DNA from: Clostridia bacterium
GTDB lineage: Bacteria > Bacillota > Clostridia > UMGS1810
Direction of reading: 5' to 3'
Length of the DNA: 47,560 bases
Assembly (NCBI GenBank): GCA_017416845.1
Contig: JAFQBA010000076.1
Coordinates: 1-47,560 of the forward strand
In this document: one piece after another, positions 16,237 through 25,113 of the stretch
Layout of the letters: the number at the start of each line of letters is the position of its first letter
Position numbering within the stretch: position 1 is the first letter of the stretch
Notes under the pieces: generated by a model
Seen by the model: the letters and a program-made list of their open reading frames with translations, nothing else
Database searches by the model: none
What the model was told of the DNA's origin: nothing
Program-made: the position numbers and the translations under genes

Positions 16237-17919
16237 TCACTTTTCCATTCCGCATTCATATGCTTTTTTTGATGTGAGTTTATCCGAATACATGCTTGAA
16301 TATAATCTGTATCCGCCGGCAAAATTGTAGGCATCAAATCCGTTTTGAACAAGAATCCTTGTTGCAAGATAGCTCCTGAGTCCGCTTTGACACATAACAT
16401 AAACGGGTTTGCTTTTGTCAAGCTCCGACATCCTTTCTCGAAGAGAGTCAAGGGGAATGTTTGAAAATCCGTCTGCATGTCCTCTTGAATATTCATAAAC
16501 AGTTCTTGTGTCAAGCAATGTTATGTCATTTCTCGCTCTGAGAGATTCAATATCGTCATAATAAAACTGCTTCACGGTTCCGCTTTTTATGTTGTCAATT
16601 ATAAATCCTGCCATGTTAACAGGGTCTTTTGCAGAAGAATAGGGGGGAGCATAGGTTAGCTCAAGGTCTTTAAGCTCATCTGCGCCAAGTCCCGAATATA
16701 TAGCGGTTGCAATTACATCAATTCTTTTTTCAACACCTTCATATCCCACGCACTGCGCTCCTAAGATTTTAAATGTCTCTTTTTCAAACAAAACCTTTAG
16801 TGTCATAACTGTGGCACCCGGGTAATAACCGGCATGGGAAAGGGGAGAGAGGATGACTTTTTCATATTCAACACCGTGATATTTCAGCATTGTTTCGTTC
16901 ATTCCCGTTGAAGCAACTGTCATATCAAAAATTTTTATAACCGATGCCCCCTGAGTCCCTTTGTATGTGCTTTTAATTCCGCAAATGTTGTCTGCGGCAA
17001 TTCTGCCTTGTTTGTTAGCCGGTCCGGCAAGAGTGATATTTGCTTTTTCGCCCGAAACAAAGTTTTTGACTTCAACTGCATCTCCAACTGCGTAAATGTT
17101 TTCGTCCGATGTCCGCATATGTTCGTCAACCCAAACGGCATTTTTAAATCCAAGCTTCAAGCCTGCTTTTTTTGCAAGTTCGCTTTCGGGCGTAACGCCT
17201 GTTGCAACGATAATAATGTCTGCTTTGATTTTGCCGCAATTACAAATAACATAACCGTTTTCAATGCCTTTTACATCTGTTTCCAAAAGAATGTCAATTC
17301 CCTTTGATTTGATTTTTGAATGAACAAAAGATGCGATGTCTTGGTCAATAGTGTTTAGAACATGATTGCCTCTTTGAATTATCGAAACTTTAATCCCGAG
17401 AACACTTAGGTTTTCAGCCATTTCAAGCCCGATGAATCCACCGCCTATGATAACTGCATTTTCGGGTTTGTTTTCAGTTGCATATTTGTGAATATCAATA
17501 GTGTCTTCAACTGTTCGAAGTGTAAATATTCTATCATCACTGTTGACTGAAAAATCGGGAATCACCGGCTTTGCTCCGGGCGACAAAATGAGCTTGTCGA
17601 AGCTTTCTTCAAACACAATTTGGTTTGTTTTGTCCTCTACGGTGACTGTCTTTTTGGCGGGATTTATGGCTTTGACTTCGTGCAGAGTTTTGACATTAAT
17701 TCTGAATCTTGACCAAAAACCCTCGGGAGTTTGCAAAAACAAATCTTCACTTCTTTCAATCTCGCCGCCGATATAGTAGGGTAGTCCGCAGTTTGCATAT
17801 GAAACATATCCGCTTCTTTCAAAAATAACAATTTCGGCATTTTCGTCAAGTCTTCTTAATCTTGCGGCAGCCGTAGCTCCTCCCGCTACTCCGCCGACTA
17901 TAACAATTTTCATAATCAT
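16237..17919 (-). CDS. CoA-disulfide reductase-rhodanese fusion (FAD-dependent)
   Basis: 560 residues. An N-terminal pyridine nucleotide-disulfide oxidoreductase begins with the FAD motif GGVAGGATAAARLRRL. It has the single active cysteine of the CoADR/Nox/Npr group in SYANCGLPYY (about 43-52), an NAD(P)H motif (IIGGGFIGLEMAENL) and the second FAD motif (NIYAVGDAVE). A C-terminal rhodanese domain (about 455-550) carries CQSGLRS. Such fusions reduce CoA disulfide or CoA-persulfide/polysulfide. The ATG overlaps the preceding MATE stop by four bases. Substrate among CoA disulfide, polysulfide and oxygen cannot be decided from sequence alone. Confidence 0.9.
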   Translation of the reverse strand: MIMKIVIVGGVAGGATAAARLRRLDENAEIVIFERSGYVSYANCGLPYYIGGEIERSEDLFLQTPEGFWSRFRINVKTLHEVKAINPAKKTVTVEDKTNQIVFEESFDKLILSPGAKPVIPDFSVNSDDRIFTLRTVEDTIDIHKYATENKPENAVIIGGGFIGLEMAENLSVLGIKVSIIQRGNHVLNTIDQDIASFVHSKIKSKGIDILLETDVKGIENGYVICNCGKIKADIIIVATGVTPESELAKKAGLKLGFKNAVWVDEHMRTSDENIYAVGDAVEVKNFVSGEKANITLAGPANKQGRIAADNICGIKSTYKGTQGASVIKIFDMTVASTGMNETMLKYHGVEYEKVILSPLSHAGYYPGATVMTLKVLFEKETFKILGAQCVGYEGVEKRIDVIATAIYSGLGADELKDLELTYAPPYSSAKDPVNMAGFIIDNIKSGTVKQFYYDDIESLRARNDITLLDTRTVYEYSRGHADGFSNIPLDSLRERMSELDKSKPVYVMCQSGLRSYLATRILVQNGFDAYNFAGGYRLYSSMYSDKLTSKKAYECGMEK

Positions 17920-19292
17920 CCCTCCGTCTTTATTGTGTTGATTGATTTTAATATTTTTCTGAATTGAAAAGCAAAAAGTAATGCTGTGAATGTAACCGCA
18001 ATTATATCTGCAACAGGTTCTGCGCTATATACTGCCTTTGTTTTATCCGACAATATATTCGGCATAATATAAATAAGCGGAAGAAGCAAAACAAATTTTC
18101 TGACAATGGCAACAATAATTGAATTTACCGCTTTGCCGAGGGAGGTAAATGTCATCTGGCATGCAATTTGAATACCAAACAACCCTAAGCCGCCAAGATA
18201 GATTCTCAGCATTGGTGATGCAAATTCTATCAGCTGTTTGTCAGAAGTGAAAATCTTTACAAAATAATGTGGTGCAAGCATTACCGCCGCCCAAAGTGTA
18301 ACAGAATAGATCAGACAAGTAGCAAGCAGAAGTTGAAATGTTTTTTTTACGCGATTTGCATTCTTTGCACCGTAGTTGTAGCTTATTATTGGTTGAGCTC
18401 CCTGGGCTATGCCTTGCAGCGGAAGCATTGCAAATTGCATAATGCTGACCATAATAGTCATTGTACCTACTGCAATATCGCCACCGTATGAAAGAAGTGA
18501 AGAGTTGAAGCAAACCGATATCACACTTTCGCTCGCTTGCATAACAAAAGCCGCAGTTCCAAGCGCAATACATGGTGAAATAATGTCCGATTGTATTTTT
18601 AAACATTTCTTTTTAATGCGAATGATTGCTTTTTTGCCGCACAGAAAAGAAATAATCCAGATACATGAAATCATTTGTGAGATGACAGTGGCAAGAGCTG
18701 CACCTCTTACTCCCATTTTAAATACAAATATAAACAGCGGGTCAAGCAAAATGTTTGAAATTGCACCGATAATAACAGAAATCATTGAAATTTTTGTGAA
18801 TCCTTGTGCTGTTATGAAGGCATTCATACCGAGTGTCATTTGTACAAAAATTGTACCAAGAGCATATATGTTCATATATCCCGTTGAATATTCAATTGTT
18901 TTTTCGCTTGCACCAAAAGCAAAAAGAAAATCTTTTCCCCATATGAGTAAAACGAATGTTAATATTATTGATATGACAATTTGGATACTGAAACAGTTGC
19001 CAAGTGTCTTTTCGGCACGTACCATGTCTTTTTGTCCCATGAAAATTGATGCTCTGGGGGCACCTCCGGAACTGACCAATGCGGCAAATGCTGAAATAAG
19101 CATGATAAGAGGCATGCACACGCCAATCCCGGTGAGTGCCAGACTTCCACCATTCGGCATGTGGCCGATATATATTCTGTCAATTACATTGTAGAGCATG
19201 TTGACAAGCTGAGCAATGACTGTGGGGATTGACAATTTCAATAAAAGTTTTGCTATTGGTTCGGTTCCCAAAAAATCTTTGTTGTTATTCAT
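17916..19292 (-). CDS. MATE family efflux transporter
   Basis: 458 residues from the ATG at 19292 (MNNNKDFLGTEPIAKLLLKLS), chosen for GGAG nine bases upstream; a longer form would begin ten codons earlier. About twelve membrane helices in two similar bundles, with the MATE opening pattern (LSIPTVIAQLVNMLYNVIDRIYIGHM) and GAQPIISYNYGAKN in the second half. It exports cationic drugs or metabolites using Na+ or H+ gradients. It is in an operon with a second MATE gene, a deaminase and a disulfide reductase. The substrate is unknown. Confidence 0.92.
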   Translation of the reverse strand: MNNNKDFLGTEPIAKLLLKLSIPTVIAQLVNMLYNVIDRIYIGHMPNGGSLALTGIGVCMPLIMLISAFAALVSSGGAPRASIFMGQKDMVRAEKTLGNCFSIQIVISIILTFVLLIWGKDFLFAFGASEKTIEYSTGYMNIYALGTIFVQMTLGMNAFITAQGFTKISMISVIIGAISNILLDPLFIFVFKMGVRGAALATVISQMISCIWIISFLCGKKAIIRIKKKCLKIQSDIISPCIALGTAAFVMQASESVISVCFNSSLLSYGGDIAVGTMTIMVSIMQFAMLPLQGIAQGAQPIISYNYGAKNANRVKKTFQLLLATCLIYSVTLWAAVMLAPHYFVKIFTSDKQLIEFASPMLRIYLGGLGLFGIQIACQMTFTSLGKAVNSIIVAIVRKFVLLLPLIYIMPNILSDKTKAVYSAEPVADIIAVTFTALLFAFQFRKILKSINTIKTEG

Positions 19293-19340
19293 TACAAATT
19301 TCTCCTGTAGGTTTATTTTCATAAGTCTATTTTTGGAATG

Positions 19341-19736
19341 TTATTTTATCCACCATTCGGGAGTAATATCACCGAGCTTAACAATTTTTTCTGTGCTGTA
19401 ATCAAGCATTATTTCAACATCATGATATTTACCTGCCATAAGCTGAACCATAAGCTCCCTGCAAGCTCCGCATGGAGCACCGTTCGAACCGTCGGGCATA
19501 ACACATATGACTTTTTCAAATTCGTTTTCGCCGTTTGTCAGCATGTTGAAAATGGCGTTTCTCTCGGCACATATTCCGAGGGTGGAACAGGTGTCAACGC
19601 ACACCCCGGTATATATTTTACCGGACTTTGAAAGCACCGCCGCCGAAACCTGACCGCAAAGCACATAATCGTTAATCTGTCTTTCATTTTGCACGCTCTT
19701 TGCCGCTTCATACATCTTTGTCCAAATTTTATCCAT
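19341..19736 (-). CDS. Cytidine deaminase-like zinc enzyme
   Basis: 131 residues, the usual size for tetrameric cytidine deaminases and blasticidin-S deaminases. Zinc-site motifs CAERNAIF and PCGACRE are intact. The enzyme removes an amino group from cytidine or from a nucleoside-like compound. AAGGAG precedes the ATG. Its placement between two MATE exporters, with 22- and 49-base gaps, favours a detoxification role over plain pyrimidine salvage, but this is inference. Confidence 0.88.
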   Translation of the reverse strand: MDKIWTKMYEAAKSVQNERQINDYVLCGQVSAAVLSKSGKIYTGVCVDTCSTLGICAERNAIFNMLTNGENEFEKVICVMPDGSNGAPCGACRELMVQLMAGKYHDVEIMLDYSTEKIVKLGDITPEWWIK

Positions 19737-19757
19737 AAATAACTCTCCTTACACAAA

Positions 19758-21095
19758 TCAAAGTTTTTTGTAAACTGTTCTTCTCATGGTGACATAGCAT
19801 GCTAAACCACCGATGACATTTGAAATAGGCTCTGCAAGAAACACTCCGCTTACCCCAAAGCCTGCCATTGGCAAAAGGACCGTGAGCGGCACAACAATGA
19901 TTGCTTTTCGAAGAAGAGAGAAAAACACTGCGTGCTTTGAATCTCCAAGGGCAAGAAATGTTGACTGACCCGAAAACTGCAACGACATAAAAACAAACCC
20001 GAAAAAATATATTTTCAGCATTTTTGCTCCCTCCGTCAAAAGAGATGCATCGTCTGTGAAGAGACCGAACCAAAATGACGGTATTGCAAACGCAAGAATC
20101 CATGCAAGGGCAGTGTAGGCAAGACCCACAACAGTGTTAAAACGGATAGCTTCTTTTACTCTTGCAAATTCCTTTGCACCGTAGTTATAGCTTATGACGG
20201 GCTGTGAACCGCCCATCAATCCGTTTACAACGAGGGAGAAAATTTCTCGAATAGAACCCACAACGGTCATTATGCCGATATACATGTCACCGCCATATAT
20301 TTGCAGTGTGGTGTTGCAAATAACCTGAACAAAGCAGTTTGTGCCGTTCATAATGAAGTTTGAAGCCCCGAGCTTGCAAATTTCCTTTGTCACTTTTTTG
20401 CTTATTCTGACAATTGCAAAGGTCAGACGAACAGACATCTTTTTCCCAAAGAGAAAAGCCAAAATCCAAATTGCGGAAACCGCCTGACTGATGACTGTTG
20501 CAAGTGCGGCACCGGACACACCCATGTCTAGTGTAAATATAAAAATCGGGTCTAAAATGATGTTTACTAAAGCACCGATAATAACCGAAAGCATTCCGAT
20601 TTTTGCAAATCCCTGAGCGTTTATATATCCGTTCATTCCTGTTGAAATCATGGAAAACACTGTGCCTGCAAGATAGATTTTCAAATATTCATCGGCATAC
20701 ACATATGAATTTTCGCTTGCGCCGAATGCAAATATAATCGGTTTTGAAAAAATATATCCGAGCACTGTTAAAATAACAGAGCTCAAAAGCAAAAGTGCAA
20801 AGGAGTTTCCCATGATGTTTTTTGCTTTTTCATGGTTTTTAGCTCCAAGTTCAATGGAAAAAAGCGGCACACCTCCGTTTCCGAAAAGTGCCGCAAAAGC
20901 CGCAATGAATGAAACAATGGGGAAGATAAGCCCCACTCCCGTGAGAGCAAGTCCGCTTCCGTCATCCATGTGACCCAAATATATTCTGTCAACAATGTTA
21001 TATAGAATATGCACAAGCTGTGCTATGGCAAAAGGAATTGCCTGCGCAAGAATCCTTTTCCAAACAGCTCCATTTGAAAAATCTGTAGTGGTCAT
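19758..21095 (-). CDS. MATE family efflux transporter
   Basis: 445 residues with twelve predicted helices and the same opening pattern as the other MATE protein of this operon (FAIAQLVHILYNIVDRIYLGHMDD; GSQPVISYNYGAKE). The two are clear paralogues. AAGAGGT precedes the ATG, and it lies 11 bases after the Fic gene. Two consecutive MATE genes may form a pair with different substrates. Confidence 0.92.
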   Translation of the reverse strand: MTTTDFSNGAVWKRILAQAIPFAIAQLVHILYNIVDRIYLGHMDDGSGLALTGVGLIFPIVSFIAAFAALFGNGGVPLFSIELGAKNHEKAKNIMGNSFALLLLSSVILTVLGYIFSKPIIFAFGASENSYVYADEYLKIYLAGTVFSMISTGMNGYINAQGFAKIGMLSVIIGALVNIILDPIFIFTLDMGVSGAALATVISQAVSAIWILAFLFGKKMSVRLTFAIVRISKKVTKEICKLGASNFIMNGTNCFVQVICNTTLQIYGGDMYIGIMTVVGSIREIFSLVVNGLMGGSQPVISYNYGAKEFARVKEAIRFNTVVGLAYTALAWILAFAIPSFWFGLFTDDASLLTEGAKMLKIYFFGFVFMSLQFSGQSTFLALGDSKHAVFFSLLRKAIIVVPLTVLLPMAGFGVSGVFLAEPISNVIGGLACYVTMRRTVYKKL

Positions 21096-21106
21096 TTGGT
21101 TACCTC

Positions 21107-21733
21107 TTAACTATCTGTATTTTCGCTTGTTAATTCTTCCGTTTTGAAAGTTACATATCCCTCATAGAAATAGCTGTGGTCAATACCTTTCATAAACACT
21201 TCGCGATTATCCGTTTCATCGGTCAGAGCATTTTCTAAAATATGTTTTATCTCAATATCCTTAACAGGACTTCTTTCCATAGCAAGCAGATAATCTTCCT
21301 TGTCAATTAAGCTCCAGTCCACAACTTTTCCAAGTTCATTTTTAAAAATCAAATCAAGCCATATTCTTGTTGCTCTGCCGTTGCCCTCGCGGAATGGATG
21401 AGCAATGTTCATTTCAACATACTTCTCGACTATTTCATCGAATGTGGATTGTGGCATTCTATCTATGTTTTCAAGAGCCGCCTTTAAATACATAAGCGGT
21501 GCAAATCTGAAGTTGCCTTTTGAAATATTTACTTCTCTTATTTTTCCTGCAAAGTCATAAATTTCATCGAATAAAAATTTATGAATAAGTGAAAGAGCTT
21601 CAAATGTTCCGGCATTCAAGGTGTCAAGATAGCCCGATTCAAACATTTCAAGAGCTTTTTTCTTGCTTATTCTTTCTTCTTCGCGGGCAAGTTCTGCTGA
21701 ACTTTCGATACCTAATCTGTTATTAAGTGCCAT
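21107..21733 (-). CDS. Short Fic-domain protein
   Basis: 208 residues with the catalytic Fic motif HPFREGNGRATR (112-123) and a flap-like region KGNFRFAP (72-79). No (S/T)xxxE(G/N) inhibitory motif is apparent at either end, so it may belong to the group inhibited by a separate protein, although no antitoxin gene is adjacent. It is the first gene of the eight-gene minus-strand operon. It would transfer AMP or a related group to a protein target. It differs from the Fic protein in the defence operon in length and domain layout. Confidence 0.85.
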   Translation of the reverse strand: MALNNRLGIESSAELAREEERISKKKALEMFESGYLDTLNAGTFEALSLIHKFLFDEIYDFAGKIREVNISKGNFRFAPLMYLKAALENIDRMPQSTFDEIVEKYVEMNIAHPFREGNGRATRIWLDLIFKNELGKVVDWSLIDKEDYLLAMERSPVKDIEIKHILENALTDETDNREVFMKGIDHSYFYEGYVTFKTEELTSENTDS

Positions 21734-21771
21734 TATAAAACACCTCCGATTATATATAAATATCCATTTTT

Positions 21772-21799
21772 ATTATACCACACAATTTGGTTTTGTCAA
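21772..21799 (-). promoter_or_regulatory. Promoter of the Fic-MATE-deaminase-CoADR operon
   Basis: On the minus strand TTGACA (21799-21794), 16-base spacer, TATAAT (21777-21772), 38 bases before the Fic start. Both hexamers are perfect. Confidence 0.7.
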
Positions 21800-21840
21800 C
21801 ATTTGCCGTCTTAGTGAAACCACATCTCTGATATGGTAAA

Positions 21841-21909
21841 TTCGAACATTTTACAAAGAATATTTTGTTCGAAAAGACCATTGTACCAAAGGCTTTTAAG
21901 TGGTAAAAT
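21841..21909 (+). promoter_or_regulatory. Promoter with upstream palindrome for the ASRT operon
   Basis: TTCGAACA (21841-21848) and TGTTCGAA (21866-21873) form a perfect inverted repeat. Downstream is a promoter-like pair, TTGTAC (21881-21886), 17-base spacer, TAAAAT (21904-21909). The palindrome lies just upstream of the -35, a place suited to an activator. The ASRT start is 51 bases downstream of the -10. Confidence 0.45.
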
Positions 21910-21960
21910 AAATACGTAAATTAAAGTGTATTATTATGCACATAACAGGAGGTTAATATT

Positions 21961-22335
21961 ATGGAAAACGGTAAAAAAACTTGGTACATTGCAGACGGAT
22001 ATCTCCCTTATAAAGGTCTCAAACCCGATGCAAATTTCGAAGGTCACGAAGCTATTATGCTTCTTAACTGTAATGAACAGGATGCAACAGTATATTTTGA
22101 TATCTACTATGAAGACAAAGACCCCATCAAAGATGTAAAAATCACGGTTCCTGCCGAAAGAATCAAATGCATCAGAGTTGACCATCCCGACGAAATGGGC
22201 GGTGTTGTTATTGAAAGACAGGAACAGTATTCATTAAGAGTTCGCTCCGACATCAACATCGTTGTTCAGTACGGCAGAATGGACATTGCACAGCCCAACC
22301 TTTCCTACATTGGTCTCATGGGTTATTGCGAATAA
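21961..22335 (+). CDS. ASRT-family small-molecule-binding protein
   Basis: 124 residues matching the Anabaena sensory rhodopsin transducer (ASRT, PF07100) family. The signature includes KTWYIADGYLP at the start, ITVPAERIKCIR, then SDINIVVQYGRMD. ASRT domains outside rhodopsin systems have been proposed to bind small molecules, often in carbohydrate gene clusters. It is a single beta-sandwich domain with no membrane segment. A perfect AGGAGG precedes the ATG, and it is the first gene of a catabolic operon. It may sense or chaperone the sugar or lactone substrate. Family assignment is good; ligand unknown. Confidence 0.85.
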   Translation: MENGKKTWYIADGYLPYKGLKPDANFEGHEAIMLLNCNEQDATVYFDIYYEDKDPIKDVKITVPAERIKCIRVDHPDEMGGVVIERQEQYSLRVRSDINIVVQYGRMDIAQPNLSYIGLMGYCE

Positions 22336-22396
22336 TTACACTGTGTTGGTTGACCCAAATTTATTGCAGATTTTATACACAAAATGGTGAGGATTT

Positions 22397-23284
22397 ATGT
22401 TTGAAGATGTAGTTGAGCTTCAGGCTCAGGATTATTTCAAAAACGGTGAACAGGTTTACATTCACATCGATTGCTCCGATTCGGAGTATTCCGGTGTGAT
22501 GCATAAACACGACTTCATAGAAATTGTCTTTGTTATTTCGGGCAGAGCCCGTCATGCCATAGGCGAAATGATCTATGAGGTTAAAAAGGGTGACCTTATC
22601 ATTGTAAACTACGGTGTGCCTCATGCGTTCACTCCCATAGACGATGGCGAAGAACCCTTTTCGACATACGATTTGCTTTTCACCACCGAGCTTTTTGAAA
22701 TAACCGGCATCGGCAAATATGACTTTTCGTCTTTGGCAAATTCATATTTGTTCTATACGCTTTTTTCCGATTCGGCAATAGGGGAGAACTCCCTCAATCT
22801 CATTCGTTCCGATTCAAAAGAGTTTGCTTCGCTTTTTGAAAAAATCTATGTTGAATACACAAATCGCAAAAGCGGATTCATGAATATGCTCCGTGCTTAT
22901 CTTATTGAGCTTATAACTTTCATTTTCCGTGAGATAGACCAAAAGACAAAGCGCGACATAACCAAGGAACAGCGTGAGGTTGTAAGCAAGGCAGTAGACT
23001 ACATGAAGCACAACTTCAACACCCGAATAAATCTCGACAGCATTGTGTCGGATATATTCCTCAGCAAAAACTATTTCCGTCAGCTTTTCAAATCCACAAC
23101 AGGGATGTCCGTGACGGATTTTATTCAGAAAACACGAATTGAAGAAGCATGCAGACTTCTTCTTTCAACCGACCGCACGGTTTTTGATATAGCCGGTGAC
23201 TGCGGATTCACCGACATGAAATTCTTTTATAAAATATTTAAAAAAATCACCGGCAAAACTCCCGGTGACTACAGAAAACAATAA
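22397..23284 (+). CDS. AraC-family transcriptional regulator (cupin-HTH)
   Basis: 295 residues. An N-terminal cupin-like ligand domain (HKHDFIEIVFVISGRARHAI, about 35-60) leads to a C-terminal AraC double helix-turn-helix (about 190-293) containing LDSIVSDIFLSKNYFRQLFK and the conserved DIAGDCGFTDMKFFYKIFKK. It is the second gene of the operon it probably controls and lies six bases before the phosphotriesterase-like gene. Sugar or sugar-acid ligands are typical of this layout. It may bind the palindrome at 21841-21873 (inference). A weak TTGACC/TATACA pair just upstream could give extra expression. Confidence 0.9.
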   Translation: MFEDVVELQAQDYFKNGEQVYIHIDCSDSEYSGVMHKHDFIEIVFVISGRARHAIGEMIYEVKKGDLIIVNYGVPHAFTPIDDGEEPFSTYDLLFTTELFEITGIGKYDFSSLANSYLFYTLFSDSAIGENSLNLIRSDSKEFASLFEKIYVEYTNRKSGFMNMLRAYLIELITFIFREIDQKTKRDITKEQREVVSKAVDYMKHNFNTRINLDSIVSDIFLSKNYFRQLFKSTTGMSVTDFIQKTRIEEACRLLLSTDRTVFDIAGDCGFTDMKFFYKIFKKITGKTPGDYRKQ

Positions 23285-23290
23285 CAGGCG

Positions 23291-24328
23291 GTGAAAAAAT
23301 TGATTACAACAATTAAAGGCGACATCACATCGGAAGGCTTAAAAAATCTGCTCCCTCATGAGCATATTCTTTCCGATTTAAGACCCCTTGTAGCACCTCT
23401 CGATGATGAGGATTTTTACAATCCCATTACTCTCGAAAACTTCGGAAAGCTCACAAGAAATCCCTATGCTATTTTAGACAATGCATTAATCGGTGATGCC
23501 GATGTGGCAGTTAAAGAACTCAAAAAATATAAGGACGCAGGCGGAACTCTCATCGCCGATGTTACAACCGTTGACTTTGGCAGAGACGTAAAAGCACTTG
23601 CCGATATTTCCGAAAAAAGCGGAGTTCACATTGTTCTCGGTTGCGGAAGCTACATTGATGCATCCGTTTCCGATGAGATAAAAGCTCTTTCAAAGGATGA
23701 ACTCAAAAAACGCATCATCACCGAGCTTACCGTCGGCATAGACGGCACGGATATGAGAGCCGGAGTTATTGGCGAAGTCGGTACAAGCGGTGAAATGACA
23801 GAGTTTGAAAAGAAATCCCTTGCGGCGGCATCCGAGGCTCAGGCAGAAACAGGCTATGGTATGCACATTCATGCATGCCTCTGGAACAGGGAAGGTCTGA
23901 ATGCTCTTGATTGGGCAGTTAAAAACGGCGCTAACCCTGAAAAAATTGCCGTTGACCACGTTGACGTTTTGCTTGATGAAGATTATATCTTGGGAGTTCT
24001 TGATCGCGGTGCATATGTAGACTTTGACGATTTCGGCAAAGAATTCTATGTTGACCGTCCCACAAGAAATCTTCTCCTCGGTTCTTTTGCAACCGATGTT
24101 GAAAGAGTAAAATTTATTAAAAAGCTCATAGATAAGGGCTACAAAAATCAGATTCTCATAACCAATGACATCTGCCTCAAATCTATGCTTCACACCTACG
24201 GCGGATGGGGATATGACCATGTAATCACAAACATAATTCCCATGATGGAAGATTTCGGCATTTCTGCCGAAGACATCGACACCATGATGACTAAAAACCC
24301 AATCAGATTTTTGGAAAGGAGTAAATAA
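23291..24328 (+). CDS. Phosphotriesterase-family metal hydrolase (lactonase-like)
   Basis: About 345 residues with a TIM-barrel phosphotriesterase fold. Metal ligands are present: HEH near the N-terminus (LLPHEHIL), bridging acid GEVGT, H in GMHIHACL, H in VDHVDV and D in ILITNDICL. Members in sugar operons commonly hydrolyse lactones, including phosphorylated ones. The GTG at 23291 is only two bases from AGGCGG; the TTG nine bases later is better spaced, so the true start may be 23300. It is followed two bases later by an amidohydrolase-fold gene. A lactonase role is inference from family and context. Confidence 0.85.
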   Translation: MKKLITTIKGDITSEGLKNLLPHEHILSDLRPLVAPLDDEDFYNPITLENFGKLTRNPYAILDNALIGDADVAVKELKKYKDAGGTLIADVTTVDFGRDVKALADISEKSGVHIVLGCGSYIDASVSDEIKALSKDELKKRIITELTVGIDGTDMRAGVIGEVGTSGEMTEFEKKSLAAASEAQAETGYGMHIHACLWNREGLNALDWAVKNGANPEKIAVDHVDVLLDEDYILGVLDRGAYVDFDDFGKEFYVDRPTRNLLLGSFATDVERVKFIKKLIDKGYKNQILITNDICLKSMLHTYGGWGYDHVITNIIPMMEDFGISAEDIDTMMTKNPIRFLERSK

Positions 24329-24330
24329 CA

Positions 24331-25113
24331 ATGAAATTTATTGACTGTAGCGCAGGCGTTGGTCTCGGCGTTGTAAACTCAGAAATTATCAATCACGAAA
24401 ACTATTATGTATATGAAAAATGCCGTCAGGCGGAATTCGCTGAAGAACTTCTTGCCGAAATGGACTTTTGCGGAGTAGACGAGGCATTTATCTATCACCG
24501 CAGTATGTACGGCAGCTGTGTTCAGTTCGGTAACGAAATGACAAGCAAAGAAGCGGCAAAATCCGACCGTCTTCATCCCACTTGGGGCATTCTCCCTCCA
24601 ATCACCGAAAACGAGTTTGCTCCCGAGGTACTCTTTCCTCAAATGAAAGAAAACGGAGTTAAAGCCCTTCGTGCGTTCCCTCTTAAAAACCGTTTCTTCC
24701 TCGACCGCATCACAATGGGCGACCTTCTTGATGCAATGTGCGAAAAGAACATTCCTCTTTTCCTTTCTCCTCAGGACGGTTGGGAACTTATTTTCAACAC
24801 CTTAAAAGAATTCCCCAACCTCACCGTTATCATCACAAACTACGGTCTCTGGGGTTCAGACAGATTCTTCTATCCGCTTGTTAATGCATACAAAAATGTG
24901 TACATAGACACCAGTGACTATCAGGTTATCAACGGTATTGTTGACTTCACAAGCAAGTTTGGTGACGAAAGATTAGTCTTTGGTTCAAACTTCCCCATGG
25001 ATAACCACGGCGGTCCCATTGCAACTCTCTATGGTTCAAAACTTAAACCCGAATCCCTCGAAAAGATTGCATCGGGCAACATCACAAGAATTATGTCGGA
25101 GGTGAAATTATAA
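24331..25113 (+). CDS. Amidohydrolase-fold protein lacking canonical metal ligands
   Basis: 260 residues of the amidohydrolase_2 (COG2159-type) barrel and a neighbour-paralogue of the next gene. Positions that bind metal there are replaced here: HTH becomes CSA (FIDCSAGVG), the strand-5 His becomes part of LSPQDGW, the strand-6 His becomes N (IITNYGLWG), and the strand-8 Asp becomes N (VFGSNFPMD). The fold seems intact and the gene is not truncated, so it is probably a structural or regulatory partner, or uses other chemistry. AAAGGAG precedes the ATG. It overlaps the next gene by one base (TAATG), consistent with a complex. Confidence 0.8.
   Translation: MKFIDCSAGVGLGVVNSEIINHENYYVYEKCRQAEFAEELLAEMDFCGVDEAFIYHRSMYGSCVQFGNEMTSKEAAKSDRLHPTWGILPPITENEFAPEVLFPQMKENGVKALRAFPLKNRFFLDRITMGDLLDAMCEKNIPLFLSPQDGWELIFNTLKEFPNLTVIITNYGLWGSDRFFYPLVNAYKNVYIDTSDYQVINGIVDFTSKFGDERLVFGSNFPMDNHGGPIATLYGSKLKPESLEKIASGNITRIMSEVKL

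Noticed and set aside
18409..19194. 261-residue open frame on the plus strand
   Set aside because: It is antisense to a clear MATE transporter gene; hydrophobic codons give long antisense frames by chance.
21961..22335. ASRT protein as evidence of a rhodopsin photosensory system
   Set aside because: No rhodopsin or retinal-synthesis gene is present; the family is also known away from rhodopsins and the context here is carbohydrate catabolism.
23690..24331. 213-residue open frame on the minus strand
   Set aside because: It is opposite the phosphotriesterase-like gene, whose metal motifs are all intact; no start signal supports the antisense frame.
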